Below, one piece after another: positions 53,812-62,482 of a DNA stretch of 64,000 nucleotides. Position 1 is the stretch's first letter; each line of letters begins with the position of its first letter. A program made the translations under genes and the position numbers. The notes beneath the pieces are model-generated. The model saw only the letters and a program-made list of their open reading frames with translations. It was not told where the DNA came from and made no database searches. Origin of the DNA: DATCDE01 sp038252405. Its GTDB lineage: Bacteria; Actinomycetota; Actinomycetes; Prado026. The stretch is taken from NCBI GenBank assembly GCA_038252405.1, contig JBBSAJ010000012.1, forward strand, positions 6,224 to 70,223, in the 5' to 3' direction.

Positions 53812-53894
53812 GCGCCACCTCCGGTCCCCACTGTCGGGCAGCATCCGCCCGCGGAGGAAGGGCGTAAGGCCCCTGCGCTCCCTAGAGTGGATCC

Positions 53895-55382
53895 ATGACC
53901 CGGCAGCCGGTGGTCTTGGAGGTCAACACCCGGGTCTGGCTCGGCGAGGCGTCCGCCCGGACGGGCTCCCCGGTGCGCCTGGACACCGTGCCGGACGACG
54001 AGTGGGACGCCCTGCTGCCCCCCGGCGTCGACGTGGTCTGGCTCATGGGGGTCTGGCAGCGCAGCCCGTTCGGCCGCGCGGTCGCCCTGGACGACCCGTC
54101 GATGCGCGGGTCCTGGGACGAGGCGCTGCCCGGCTGGTCCGACGCCGACGTGCTCGGCTCGCCGTACTGCGTGCACCGGTACACCGTCGACCCGGCGCTC
54201 GGCGGCGACATCGGGCTGACCACCGCGCGGATCAAGCTGCTGGCCCGCGGGGTCGGCCTGTGGCTCGACCTGGTGCCCAACCACGTGGCGCCCGACCATC
54301 CCTGGGTGGCCGAGCACCCGGAGGCGTTCGTCCGGGGCACCGAGGCGGACCTCGCCCACGACCCGGCCGGCTTCCTCGCCGTCGGGGGCGTCGTGGTGGC
54401 CCGCGGCCGGGACCCGTACTTCCCGCCGTGGCCGGACGTCGTCCAGCTGGACGCGTTCTCGGCGGTGGCCCGGCAGCTGACCATCGACACCGTCAAGGCC
54501 ATCGCCGAGCGTGCCGACGGGGTGCGCTGCGACATGGCCATGCTGCTGCTGGACGACGTGTTCGCCCGCACCTGGGGGCCGCGGGTCGGCCCGCCGATGG
54601 CGCAGGAGTTCTGGACCAAGGTGATCTCGGCGGTTCGGGTCGACCACCCCCGGTTCACCCTGGTGGCCGAGGCCTACTGGGACCGCGAGCCGGACCTGCT
54701 GCGGCTGGGGTTCGACGCCTGCTACGACAAGCGGCTGTACGACCGGCTGGCCGGGCAGGACCTGGACGGCGTGCGCGCGCACCTCGGAGCGGCCGCCTCC
54801 TACCAGGAGCAGACCGTGCGGTTCCTGGAGAACCACGACGAGCCGCGGGCGGCCGCGACGTTCCCGCCGGCTGAACGGCAGCGGGCCTGCTCGGTGGTGC
54901 TGGCCACGCTGCCCGGGACGACGCTGTGGCACGACGGCCAGCTGGACGGACGACGGGTACGGCTGCCGGTGTTCTTGGCCCGGCGCCCCGCGGAGCCGCT
55001 CGACCCGGGGCTGCGGGCGTTCCACGAGAAGCTGCTCGCGGCGGCACCGTCGGTGCGGCTGGACGGCGGTGGGTGGGCGCTGTGCGCGCTGGAGGGCTGG
55101 CCCGGCAACGACGGGGACCGCCGGCTGCTGGCCTGGACCTGGACGGCGGGGGCGCAGCGGTCACTCGTGGTGGTCAACCTGTCCGACCGGACGGCGTCGG
55201 CGCACGTGCGGCTGCCGTGGCCGGACCTCGCGGGTCGGACCGTCGTGCTGTCCGACGTCCTCGACGGTCAGGTGTTCCAGCGCTCGGGGGACGACCTGGC
55301 CGGGCTCGGCCTCTACGTGGAGCTGCCCGCCTGGGGCCACAATGTGCTCCAGTGCGACTTGTCAGGTGAGGACGAGCCATAG
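53895..55382 (+). CDS. GH13 (alpha-amylase) family glycosidase
   Basis: A 495-residue (beta/alpha)8 glycosidase. GH13 regions: WLDLVPNHVAPDHP (region I), DGVRCDMAMLLL (nucleophile Asp), LVAEAYWDREPD (acid/base Glu) and FLENHDEPRAA (transition-state Asp). The C-terminal beta domain (LVVVNLSDRTASAHVRLP) follows. No signal peptide; cytoplasmic. Sequence length and the lack of carbohydrate-binding modules fit an intracellular maltogenic or isomerase-like enzyme; specificity not determined. The last codons, DLSGEDEP and the stop, lie in a P48 element. Confidence 0.85.
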   Translation: MTRQPVVLEVNTRVWLGEASARTGSPVRLDTVPDDEWDALLPPGVDVVWLMGVWQRSPFGRAVALDDPSMRGSWDEALPGWSDADVLGSPYCVHRYTVDPALGGDIGLTTARIKLLARGVGLWLDLVPNHVAPDHPWVAEHPEAFVRGTEADLAHDPAGFLAVGGVVVARGRDPYFPPWPDVVQLDAFSAVARQLTIDTVKAIAERADGVRCDMAMLLLDDVFARTWGPRVGPPMAQEFWTKVISAVRVDHPRFTLVAEAYWDREPDLLRLGFDACYDKRLYDRLAGQDLDGVRAHLGAAASYQEQTVRFLENHDEPRAAATFPPAERQRACSVVLATLPGTTLWHDGQLDGRRVRLPVFLARRPAEPLDPGLRAFHEKLLAAAPSVRLDGGGWALCALEGWPGNDGDRRLLAWTWTAGAQRSLVVVNLSDRTASAHVRLPWPDLAGRTVVLSDVLDGQVFQRSGDDLAGLGLYVELPAWGHNVLQCDLSGEDEP

Positions 55383-55402
55383 CTCGTCCTCACCAGACAA
55401 GT
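55357..55402 (+). repeat. P48 palindromic element, copy 4
   Basis: A 46-nt variant, ACTTGTCAGGTGAGGACGAG / CTCGTCCTCACCAGACAAGT: one G shorter on the left arm and with an AGAC end. It overlaps the GH13 stop codon (55380-55382) and lies 18 nt before the stop of the convergent peroxiredoxin gene. Confidence 0.78.
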
Positions 55403-55419
55403 CCCGGTTTCGGGCCGGG

Positions 55420-56076
55420 CTACAGCGTCTTCGTGGCCAGGTACCAGTCCTTGAGCGTCAGGCTGGTGTCGACCAGGCGGGCGTCTAGCTGCTCCTGGGT
55501 CCGCGGGGCACCGACGACGACCTCGTCGCCGGGGGTCCAGTTCGCGGGGCAGGAGACGCCGTTGGCGTCGGAGGTCTGCAGGCCGTCGACCAGGCGCAGG
55601 ATCTCCGGGATCATCCGGCCGACGTTCATCGGGTAGTAGATCATCGCGCGGACGACCTGCTGGTCGTCGATGACGAACACGGCGCGGACGGCGGAGGTGC
55701 CGTTGGTCCGGGGGTGGATCATCCCGTACGCCTTGGCGACCGCCATGTCGAGGTCGGCGATGATCGGGAACGGGATCTTGACGCCCTGCTTCTCCTCGAT
55801 GGCGTGCACCCAGGCCAGGTGGCTGAACACCGAGTCGACCGAGTTGCCGATCAGCTGCACGTTGCGCTTGGCGAACTCGTCGGCGAGCTGGGCGAAGCCG
55901 ATGAACTCGGTGGTGCAGACGGGGGTGAAGTCCGCCGGGTGGCTGAACAGCACGACCCACTTGCCGGCGAAGTCGCTCAGGCTGACCATGCCGTGCGTGG
56001 TCTCGGCGGTGAACTGGGGGGCCGGGTCGCCGATCAGCGGCAGGGTCACGGGGGCGGTGGTGGTGTCCTCGGACAC
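55420..56076 (-). CDS. Peroxiredoxin (1-Cys Prx6-like)
   Basis: A 218-residue AhpC/TSA-family peroxidase. The peroxidatic Cys is in FSHPADFTPVCTTEFIGF, the Prx6-type motif; a second Cys in NGVSCPANWTPGDEVVV is in the C-terminal dimerisation domain. It reduces H2O2 and organic peroxides in the cytoplasm. GTG 56076 follows GAGGAG. It is on the same strand as adhE, 26 nt downstream of its stop, and is probably co-transcribed. Confidence 0.9.
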   Translation of the reverse strand: MSEDTTTAPVTLPLIGDPAPQFTAETTHGMVSLSDFAGKWVVLFSHPADFTPVCTTEFIGFAQLADEFAKRNVQLIGNSVDSVFSHLAWVHAIEEKQGVKIPFPIIADLDMAVAKAYGMIHPRTNGTSAVRAVFVIDDQQVVRAMIYYPMNVGRMIPEILRLVDGLQTSDANGVSCPANWTPGDEVVVGAPRTQEQLDARLVDTSLTLKDWYLATKTL

Positions 56077-56102
56077 GGTGGATCTCCTCTTCGATAAGTG
56101 GG

Positions 56103-58751
56103 TCAGACGGCGCCGTCGGAAGACAACTCGTCGGTACAACCTGTTGGCGCAGCAGCGGATTCCCCGGCCGGTGTGTCGTACGCCGCGCGGAGCAGCGCCT
56201 CGATCTCGGCCACCATGGGCATCCTCGGGTTGGTGCGGGTACAGACATCGCCGAACGCCGCGGCCACCAGATCCGGCAGCGCCGCTTCGAACTCGGCCTC
56301 GTCCACGCCCGCTTCCTTCAGGGTACGCGGCAGCCCCACCTGTTCGATCAACCGGTCCACCGCATCGAACAGCCGCTGGCGGCGGCACTCCTCGTCCCTG
56401 CCGCCGAAGACGATGTAGCCGATCTGCGCGTACTTCTCCGGGGCGACGTAGCTGGAGTAGCCCGGGGCCGGCATGAACTTGGTGGGCAGCGACGCGTTGT
56501 ACCGCAGCACGTGCGGCAACAAGATCGCGTTCGCCCGGCCGTGCGGGATGTGGAAGCGCGCACCCACCGCGTGCGCCATCGCGTGGTTCACGCCGAGGAA
56601 GGCGTTCGAGAACGCCAGCCCGGCCAGGGTGGCCGCGTTGGCCATCCCGGTGCGGGCGGCGATGTTCGAGCCGTCCTCGACCGCCTTGGGCAGCCACTCG
56701 AAGATCATCCGGACCGCCTGCATGCAGAACGCGTCCGTGTACGGCGAGGAGAAGATGGACACCGCGCCCTCGAGCGCGTGGGTCAGGGCGTCCAGCCCGG
56801 TGTCCGCGGTGGGACCCGGCGGCAGGCTGAGCGTGAGCAGCGGGTCGACGATGGCGATGTCCGGCACCAGGCAGTAGTCGATCATCGTGGCCTTGCGGCC
56901 GTTGACGGTGAGCACCGCCCCCGGCGAGACCTCCGAGCCGGTCCCGGCGGTGGTCGGGATCGCGACCAGCCGGACGGCGTGCTCGTCGGCCGGGTACTGC
57001 GCCACCCGCTTGCGCGGGTCGAGGAACGGCAAGGTGAGCTCGGTGAGGCTCAGCTCGGGGTGCTCGTAGAACAGCCGCATCGCCTTGGCGGCGTCCAGCA
57101 CCGAACCGCCGCCGACCGCGACGATCAGGTCGGCGTCGAACTCGCGGATCACGTCGACGCCGGCCCGGATCGTCGCCTCGGCCGGCTCTGGCTCGACCGC
57201 GGTGAACACGGTGATGAACGGCGTGCCCAGGCGCTCGCGCACCTGGTCGACGACTCCGGCCTGCTCGAGCACGTGGTCGCTGACCACGACAGCCCGCTGC
57301 ACCGGGATGTCCCGCAGGTTCTCCAGCGCCCCCACGTTGAAGTACGTCGTCGAGGGGACCCGGAACCACTGGGGTGGCGTCTTGCGCCGGGACACCGTCT
57401 TGATGTTGAGCAGCTGCTCGTAGTTGACGTTCTCGGTGGTGAACGAGCCGCCCCAGGTGCCGCAGCCCAGCGAGAACGTCGGTGGCAGCGAGTTGTAGAC
57501 GCCGCCGAGCGCCCCCACGGCGGTTGGCGCGTTGACCAGGATCCGGCCGGTGCGCACCGCCTGCGCGTACCGGTCGATCACGCTCTGGTCGTTGGCATAG
57601 ATCGAGCAGGTGTGGCCCAGCCCGCCGTGCTCGATGACCACCACCGCGCAGTCGATCGCGTGCTGCTCGCTCTCGGCCCGCACGACGCCGAGCACCGGCA
57701 TCAGCTTCTCCTGCCGGAAGGTGTGCGCCTCGAGTGCGGCCAGGTCCGGCGGCAGCGGCGCCAGCAGCACCTTGGTGTGCGGCGGCACCTCGAGCCCGGC
57801 CCGCCGGGCCAGCTCCGGCGCCGGCTGGCCCAGGGCCCCCAGGTTGACCTTGTCGCAGCCGCCGAAGGCGAACTCGGCCAGCCGCTCGGACTCGTCCTCG
57901 CTGAGCAGGTAGGCGCCCATCCGCTGGAACTCGGCCAGCACCTCGTCGTAGACCACGTCGTCGATGATGATCGTCTGCTCGGCCGGGCAGATCACCGAGG
58001 CGTCGAAGGTCTTGGAGATCAGCACGTCGACGACCACGCCCTTGAGGTCCGCGGTGCGGTGCACGTAGCACGGCGCGTTGCCCGGCCCGACCGACAGACA
58101 CGGCTTGCCGGCCGAGTTCGCCAGCTCGACGATGCGCGGTCCGCCCGTCGTCCACAAGAAGTCGATGTCCGGGTGCTTGAACAGGTAGTGCGTCACCTCG
58201 TGCTCGGGGTCGGGGATCACCTGCAGCGCGCCGGGCGGCAGCCCCGCGGCCTCCCCCGCCGCGGCGAGCACCTCGACCACGCGGCGGGCGCACCCGGTGG
58301 CGATCGGGTGGGCCCGGAACACGATCGCGTTGCGGGTCTTGGCCGCGCAGATCGCCTTGAACAGCACCGTGGACGTCGGGTTGGTGATCGGGGTGATCGC
58401 CATGATCACACCCATCGGCTCGGCCACGTGGGCGATGTCCCGCACCGGGTCCTCGTCGATGATGCCCACGGTCTTCTTGTCCCGCAGGTAGTCGTAGAGG
58501 AACTCGGTGGCGACGAAGTTCTTCACCACCTTGTCCTCGAACACGCCGAACCCGGTCTCGGCGACCGCGAGCTGGGCCAGCTCCACCGCGGCGTCCAGCC
58601 CGGCGCGCACCATCGCGGCCACGATGGCGTCGACCTGCTGCTGGTCCAGGGCCCGGAACTGGTCGGCGGCCCGCTTCGCCAGGGCGACCTGCTCGTCGAT
58701 GCGCGCCCGGCGCTCCTCGTCGATGGTCAACGGTCGGTCGGTGACAGTCAT
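56103..58751 (-). CDS. adhE: Bifunctional acetaldehyde/alcohol dehydrogenase AdhE
   Basis: An 882-residue fusion. The N-terminal CoA-acylating aldehyde dehydrogenase (1-440) has PITNPTSTVLFKAICAAKTR and the catalytic Cys in FDASVICPAEQ. The C-terminal iron-dependent alcohol dehydrogenase (460-882) has GGGSVLDAAKAMR, PTTAGTGSEVSP and the Fe ligands in DALTHALEG and NHAMAHAVGARFHIPHG. It converts acetyl-CoA to ethanol through acetaldehyde in two NADH steps, an anaerobic redox-balancing enzyme, and usually forms spirosomes. It is uncommon in aerobic actinobacteria, so the host may face oxygen limitation. Confidence 0.95.
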   Translation of the reverse strand: MTVTDRPLTIDEERRARIDEQVALAKRAADQFRALDQQQVDAIVAAMVRAGLDAAVELAQLAVAETGFGVFEDKVVKNFVATEFLYDYLRDKKTVGIIDEDPVRDIAHVAEPMGVIMAITPITNPTSTVLFKAICAAKTRNAIVFRAHPIATGCARRVVEVLAAAGEAAGLPPGALQVIPDPEHEVTHYLFKHPDIDFLWTTGGPRIVELANSAGKPCLSVGPGNAPCYVHRTADLKGVVVDVLISKTFDASVICPAEQTIIIDDVVYDEVLAEFQRMGAYLLSEDESERLAEFAFGGCDKVNLGALGQPAPELARRAGLEVPPHTKVLLAPLPPDLAALEAHTFRQEKLMPVLGVVRAESEQHAIDCAVVVIEHGGLGHTCSIYANDQSVIDRYAQAVRTGRILVNAPTAVGALGGVYNSLPPTFSLGCGTWGGSFTTENVNYEQLLNIKTVSRRKTPPQWFRVPSTTYFNVGALENLRDIPVQRAVVVSDHVLEQAGVVDQVRERLGTPFITVFTAVEPEPAEATIRAGVDVIREFDADLIVAVGGGSVLDAAKAMRLFYEHPELSLTELTLPFLDPRKRVAQYPADEHAVRLVAIPTTAGTGSEVSPGAVLTVNGRKATMIDYCLVPDIAIVDPLLTLSLPPGPTADTGLDALTHALEGAVSIFSSPYTDAFCMQAVRMIFEWLPKAVEDGSNIAARTGMANAATLAGLAFSNAFLGVNHAMAHAVGARFHIPHGRANAILLPHVLRYNASLPTKFMPAPGYSSYVAPEKYAQIGYIVFGGRDEECRRQRLFDAVDRLIEQVGLPRTLKEAGVDEAEFEAALPDLVAAAFGDVCTRTNPRMPMVAEIEALLRAAYDTPAGESAAAPTGCTDELSSDGAV

Positions 58752-58872
58752 GGGGGCGACCCCTCCCGTTGGGTTCCGGTGGGTCCCACTGAACCCGCGG
58801 CGCCCCGGTCAGCGGCAGGGCCGGAGGTCACTTGCCCCGCCCTTCCTCTCCCGAAGGGAAAGGGGGTCGGAC

Positions 58873-58901
58873 TCTCAGCGTTCTCCCAGGAACCTCCCAG
58901 A
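58873..58901 (+). promoter_or_regulatory. Triple direct repeat before the response-regulator gene
   Basis: TCTCAGC (58873), GTTC, TCCCAGG (58884), AACC, TCCCAGA (58895): three 7-mers on an 11-nt pitch, the geometry of an OmpR/PhoP-family binding site, 44-72 nt before the regulator start. It suggests autoregulation, and it lies in a divergent promoter with adhE. Confidence 0.5.
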
Positions 58902-58944
58902 CACTGGTGGCCGCAGCAGCCGTCCAGGATCGAAGGGGGCCCCA

Positions 58945-59658
58945 GTGGCCGAGCCCACCCGGGTGCTCGTCGTCGACGACGAGCCCAGCATCACCGAGCT
59001 GGTGTCGACCGTGCTCGGCTACGAGGGGTTCGACGTGCGCGTGGCCGGCACCGGGCGGGAGGCCCTCACCGCCGCGGACGCGTTCCACCCGCACCTGGTG
59101 GTCCTCGATGTCATGCTGCCGGACCTCGACGGCTTCGAGGTGGCCCGGCGGCTGCACAACGGCAGCGGCTCGCGGGTCCCGGTGCTCTTCCTCACGGCCA
59201 GGGATGCCGTCGAGGACAAGGTCCGCGGCCTGACCCTCGGCGGCGACGACTACGTCACCAAGCCGTTCAGCCTGGCCGAGCTGGTGGCCCGGGTGCACGC
59301 CGTGCTGCGCCGGGCCGGGGTGGACGAGGACGCCGCGGCGCTGCTCACCTTCGCCGACCTGCAGATGGACGACGACACCCGCGAGGTCCGCCGGGCCGGC
59401 CAGCCGATCGAGCTGACCCCCACCGAGTACCGGCTGCTGCGCTACCTGCTGGTCAACCCGCGCCGGGTGCTCACCCGGGCGCAGCTCCTCGACCACGTCT
59501 GGGACTACGGCTTCGGCGGCGACGCCGGCGTCCTGGAGACCTACGTCAGCTACCTGCGCAAGAAGCTGGACCCGCTCGGCCCGCCGCTCATCCACACCGT
59601 GCGGGGGGTCGGCTACTCGATGCGGCTGCCCAAGTTAGTTGAGCCGGAAGCCCGGTAG
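58945..59658 (+). CDS. PhoP-like OmpR-family response regulator
   Basis: A 237-residue regulator with receiver domain (DDE triad in VLVVDDEPS, phospho-Asp in VVLDVMLPDLDG, Thr in FLTARD, Lys in YVTKPFSL) and winged helix (LTPTEYRLLRYLLVNPRRVL, DHVWDYGFGGDAGVLETYVS). It is closely similar to mycobacterial PhoP/TrcR rather than to phosphate-type PhoB. GTG 58945 follows GAAGGGGG. Direct repeats of PhoP-box type precede it. It is two bases upstream of its kinase partner. Confidence 0.88.
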   Translation: MAEPTRVLVVDDEPSITELVSTVLGYEGFDVRVAGTGREALTAADAFHPHLVVLDVMLPDLDGFEVARRLHNGSGSRVPVLFLTARDAVEDKVRGLTLGGDDYVTKPFSLAELVARVHAVLRRAGVDEDAAALLTFADLQMDDDTREVRRAGQPIELTPTEYRLLRYLLVNPRRVLTRAQLLDHVWDYGFGGDAGVLETYVSYLRKKLDPLGPPLIHTVRGVGYSMRLPKLVEPEAR

Positions 59659-59660
59659 CC

Positions 59661-61166
59661 GTGTCCCTGCGGTCCCGGCTGGTCGTCGGCCTGGTGGCGC
59701 TGAGCGCCATCGGCCTGTTCGTCGCGGCGGTGGCCACCTACGGCCTGGTGGGGAAGTTCCTGGTGGGCCGGACCGACCAGCAGCTGGTCGACGCCCGCGG
59801 CCCGGTGCTGCGCACGCTGACCGGGGAGATCCTGGGCGCCGAGACCGGCACCGACCGGCCGCTCAACCGCACGCTGCTCCCCCAGGTGTACGGCGAGATC
59901 CGGGTCGGCGGCCAGGTCATCGCCGTCCGCCAGTCCACCACGCTGGCCGGTGACCAGGCCGCCGCCCCCGCCCTCGACCCGCTGCCCACCAAGCGGCTGT
60001 CCACGGTCGGCTCGGTCAGCGGCGGCGAGCCGCGCTACCGGGTACTGGTCGAGCCGCTGGGCACCGGCCGCACCCTCGTGGTGGCCCTGCCGCTCACCGA
60101 CATCCAGCAGACGCTGGCCCGGCTGGCCCGCATCGAGCTGTTCGTGGCGCTGGCCGTGCTCACCGCGCTGGCCGGGCTGGGCTGGTGGGTCGTCCGGCTC
60201 GGGCTGGCCCCGCTGTACCGGATGGAGGCCACCGCCGACGCGATCGCGGACGGCGACCTGACCCGGCGGGTCGACGCACCCGACCCGCGGACCGAGGTCG
60301 GCCGGCTCGGTCTGGCCCTGAACACCATGCTCGGCCGGATCGAGACGGCGTTCGCGGAGAAGTCCGCCTCGGAGGAGCGGATGCGCCGGTTCCTGGCCGA
60401 CGCCTCCCATGAGCTGCGGACGCCGCTCACCTCCATCCGCGGCTACTCGGAGCTGTTCCGGCGCGGCGCGGACACCCGCCCGGACGACCTGGCCCGGGCC
60501 ATGAGCCGGATCGAGAGCGAGTCCGAGCGGATGGGTGTGCTGGTCGAGGAGCTGCTCACCTTGGCCCGGCTGGACGAGGGGCGCACCGCGGAGCGGGCAC
60601 CGGTCGACCTGGCCGCGCTCGCCGTCCAGGCCGCCGACGACCTGCGGGTCGCCGAGCCGGGCCGCCCGGTCACCGTGGTCGCCCCGGTCCCGGTCCTGGT
60701 GGACGGCGACGAGCACCAGCTGCGACAGCTGGTCGGCAACCTGCTGGCCAACGCCCGGGTGCACACCCCGGCGGGCACCCCGGTCGTGGTGCGGGTCGGG
60801 CCGGACGGCGCGAACGACACCCCCGGCGGCGGCGCTGCTGCGGCCGGAACCGCCGTCCTCGAGGTCGCCGACCGCGGGCCGGGCATCCCGACGGCGGACC
60901 GGCCGCACGTCTTCGAGCGCTTCTACCGGGTTGACCCGGCCCGGACCCGGGCCAGCGGCGGCGCCGGCCTCGGCCTGGCCATCGTCGAGTCGGTCTGCGC
61001 CGCGCACGGGGGCACCGTGACGGCCCAGGAGAACCCTGGAGGGGGAGCGCTGTTCCTGGTCCGGCTGCCCCTGTCCGGGGCGCTGGAGGACCACCGGGCC
61101 TCGCAGCGGACTCCCAGCGCGGACCCATCGCCGTCCCAGCCCCGACCGGCACCCTGGACGTCGTAG
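59661..61166 (+). CDS. Sensor histidine kinase
   Basis: A 501-residue membrane kinase: helix 1 (LVVGLVALSAIGLFVAAVAT), an extracytoplasmic sensor loop of about 120 residues, helix 2 (LFVALAVLTALAGLGWWVV), HAMP, phospho-acceptor His in ASHELRTPLTSIRGY, and HATPase motifs NLLANARVHTP, DRGPGIP and GGAGLGLAIVESV. It is the partner of the preceding regulator; the ligand is unknown. A hairpin begins at the last base of its stop codon. Confidence 0.9.
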   Translation: MSLRSRLVVGLVALSAIGLFVAAVATYGLVGKFLVGRTDQQLVDARGPVLRTLTGEILGAETGTDRPLNRTLLPQVYGEIRVGGQVIAVRQSTTLAGDQAAAPALDPLPTKRLSTVGSVSGGEPRYRVLVEPLGTGRTLVVALPLTDIQQTLARLARIELFVALAVLTALAGLGWWVVRLGLAPLYRMEATADAIADGDLTRRVDAPDPRTEVGRLGLALNTMLGRIETAFAEKSASEERMRRFLADASHELRTPLTSIRGYSELFRRGADTRPDDLARAMSRIESESERMGVLVEELLTLARLDEGRTAERAPVDLAALAVQAADDLRVAEPGRPVTVVAPVPVLVDGDEHQLRQLVGNLLANARVHTPAGTPVVVRVGPDGANDTPGGGAAAAGTAVLEVADRGPGIPTADRPHVFERFYRVDPARTRASGGAGLGLAIVESVCAAHGGTVTAQENPGGGALFLVRLPLSGALEDHRASQRTPSADPSPSQPRPAPWTS

Positions 61167-61185
61167 GCGAGCCGCCCGGCTCGCC
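61166..61185 (+). terminator. Hairpin after the sensor kinase gene
   Basis: GGCGAGCC (61166-61173), GCCC, GGCTCGCC (61178-61185): a perfect 8-bp stem starting at the stop codon. It probably reduces read-through into the next gene, 28 nt away. Confidence 0.5.
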
Positions 61186-61213
61186 CCTGACCGAGCCGAA
61201 CGAGGAGCACCCG

Positions 61214-61738
61214 ATGCCCACATCCACCCGCCGCCGGACGCTGGCCGCCTGGGCCGCCGCCGGAGTCCTGGGGACGGCGGTCGCCGCCGGCGCCGTCGTC
61301 TCCGCCGCCGGGGCCGCCTCCGCGGCCGGCACCTCGAGCACGACCACCAGCTCGACGGTGCAGGCCGCGACCCCCCAGCACCGACCGTGGGGCGCGCTGC
61401 GGCACGCCGGCATCCACGGCGAGTTCACGGTGCGGAACAAGTCCGGCGCCTTCGTCGTGCTCGACACCCAGCGCGGCACGGTGACCGGCAAGAACGGCAA
61501 CCTGCTCACCGTCCAGAGCGCAGACAAGTTCAGCGCGACCTACACCGTCGACGCCACCGCCAAGATCCGCAAGGACCGTGCGCCGGCCAGCCTCACCGAC
61601 ATCAAGGTCGGCGACACCGTCGCCGTGGTCGGCGTCAAGACCGGGGACCACACGGCGACCGCGCGGGCGGTCCGGGACGGCGTCCCCGTACGCCAGGAGC
61701 CGGCGAGCCCGTCCACCGCCGCACCCGGCACCGCCTGA
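61214..61738 (+). CDS. Exported DUF5666-like protein
   Basis: A 174-residue protein with a Tat-like N-terminus (STRRRTLAAWAAAGVLGTAV), Ser/Thr linker, and a beta-rich domain VLDTQRGTVTGKNGNLLTVQ and DIKVGDTVAVVGVKTG typical of DUF5666 OB-like modules. The C-terminus is low-complexity. It follows the two-component system and could be a target or accessory, but that is inference. Function unknown. Confidence 0.7.
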   Translation: MPTSTRRRTLAAWAAAGVLGTAVAAGAVVSAAGAASAAGTSSTTTSSTVQAATPQHRPWGALRHAGIHGEFTVRNKSGAFVVLDTQRGTVTGKNGNLLTVQSADKFSATYTVDATAKIRKDRAPASLTDIKVGDTVAVVGVKTGDHTATARAVRDGVPVRQEPASPSTAAPGTA

Positions 61739-61753
61739 CCCCGCCCCCTTCCC

Positions 61754-61804
61754 GCATGAAGGGACCCTTCTGTGCGTGCTACCGCACAAAGGCGCCCTTC
61801 ATGC
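61754..61804 (+). repeat. P51 palindromic element, copy E
   Basis: Forward copy, GCATGAAGGGACCCTTCTGT to CCCTTCATGC, between convergent genes. The stop codon of the minus-strand gene (61799-61801) lies inside its right arm. Confidence 0.8.
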
Positions 61805-62419
61805 GGGAGCGGCGCAGTCGGCGGAGCGGTACTCGTCGGTCAGCCTGGGATACACCGTGCGCCAGTAGCGCTCGGCCAGCGCCCGTGCCTCGTCCGGGGT
61901 GGCCCCGAGCAGCTGAGCGGTGCGCGCATCCTGGTGGACCGCGGCGCACTCGGCCGCCGACTCCGCGGTGAGCCCGGCCATGTGCATGGCCTCGTGCGTG
62001 AGCACGTGGACGGCGATCACCTGCTGCTCGCTGGGGCTGCGGTGGTCCGAGCGCAGGTACGCGTTCAGGTCGTTGCACTGATCCCGCTTGATCAAGGTGG
62101 CGTGCTCGGGAGTGCCGTTCGCCCCCCAGCGCACGAAGCCCAGCTCGTTCCCGGCGTCCACCATGGACTGCCCGAACGACTGGCAGTGCACGGTGGTCGG
62201 GACGCCGGCCAGGGCGGTGGTCACGGACTCCAGTCGGTGCTCCAGCCGGACCCGCAGCACTCCGGGCGTGGCCAGGGCTACCGCCCCGAGAGCCAGCACC
62301 GCCACGCTTACCACCGGGAACGGGCGGCTTCGCCCGAGCGTGTCCACCCGGGTCAGCGCCCACCGGACGCCGACCACGACCGCCAGCAGCGCGGCGATCA
62401 GGGCACCCCAGGTCAGCAC
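61799..62419 (-). CDS. Membrane protein with HExxH motif
   Basis: A 206-residue protein with two N-terminal helices (LTWGALIAALLAVVVGVRWA and SVAVLALGAVALATPG) and an outward domain. That domain has VHVLTHEAMHMAGLTAESAA, in which HEAMH is the zinc-metalloprotease core HExxH, and further downstream residues ECAAVHQD that could supply a third ligand. Cysteines in VHCQSFGQ, DQCNDL, ECAAV and DCAAP suggest disulfides. No named family recognised. GTG 62419; the stop codon lies in a P51 element, and a second P51-type palindrome is upstream. Confidence 0.62.
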   Translation of the reverse strand: MLTWGALIAALLAVVVGVRWALTRVDTLGRSRPFPVVSVAVLALGAVALATPGVLRVRLEHRLESVTTALAGVPTTVHCQSFGQSMVDAGNELGFVRWGANGTPEHATLIKRDQCNDLNAYLRSDHRSPSEQQVIAVHVLTHEAMHMAGLTAESAAECAAVHQDARTAQLLGATPDEARALAERYWRTVYPRLTDEYRSADCAAPA

Positions 62420-62440
62420 CGAGGGGTTATCGGCACTCCA

Positions 62441-62475
62441 CCCCTCCGCATGAAGGGACCCTTCATGCGGAGGGG
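62441..62475. repeat. P51 palindromic element, collapsed copy F
   Basis: A near-perfect palindrome: CCCCTCCGCATGAAGGG, A, CCCTTCATGCGGAGGGG, 17-bp arms. It equals copy E with the 30 nt between its two CCCTTC repeats removed, so it looks like a slippage-deletion derivative. It lies between the HExxH gene start and the NlpC/P60 stop codon. Confidence 0.78.
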
Positions 62476-62482
62476 GGTGCGG

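Noticed and set aside
56103..58751. AdhE as part of a bacterial microcompartment
   Set aside because: No shell-protein genes or encapsulation-type extension are visible nearby.
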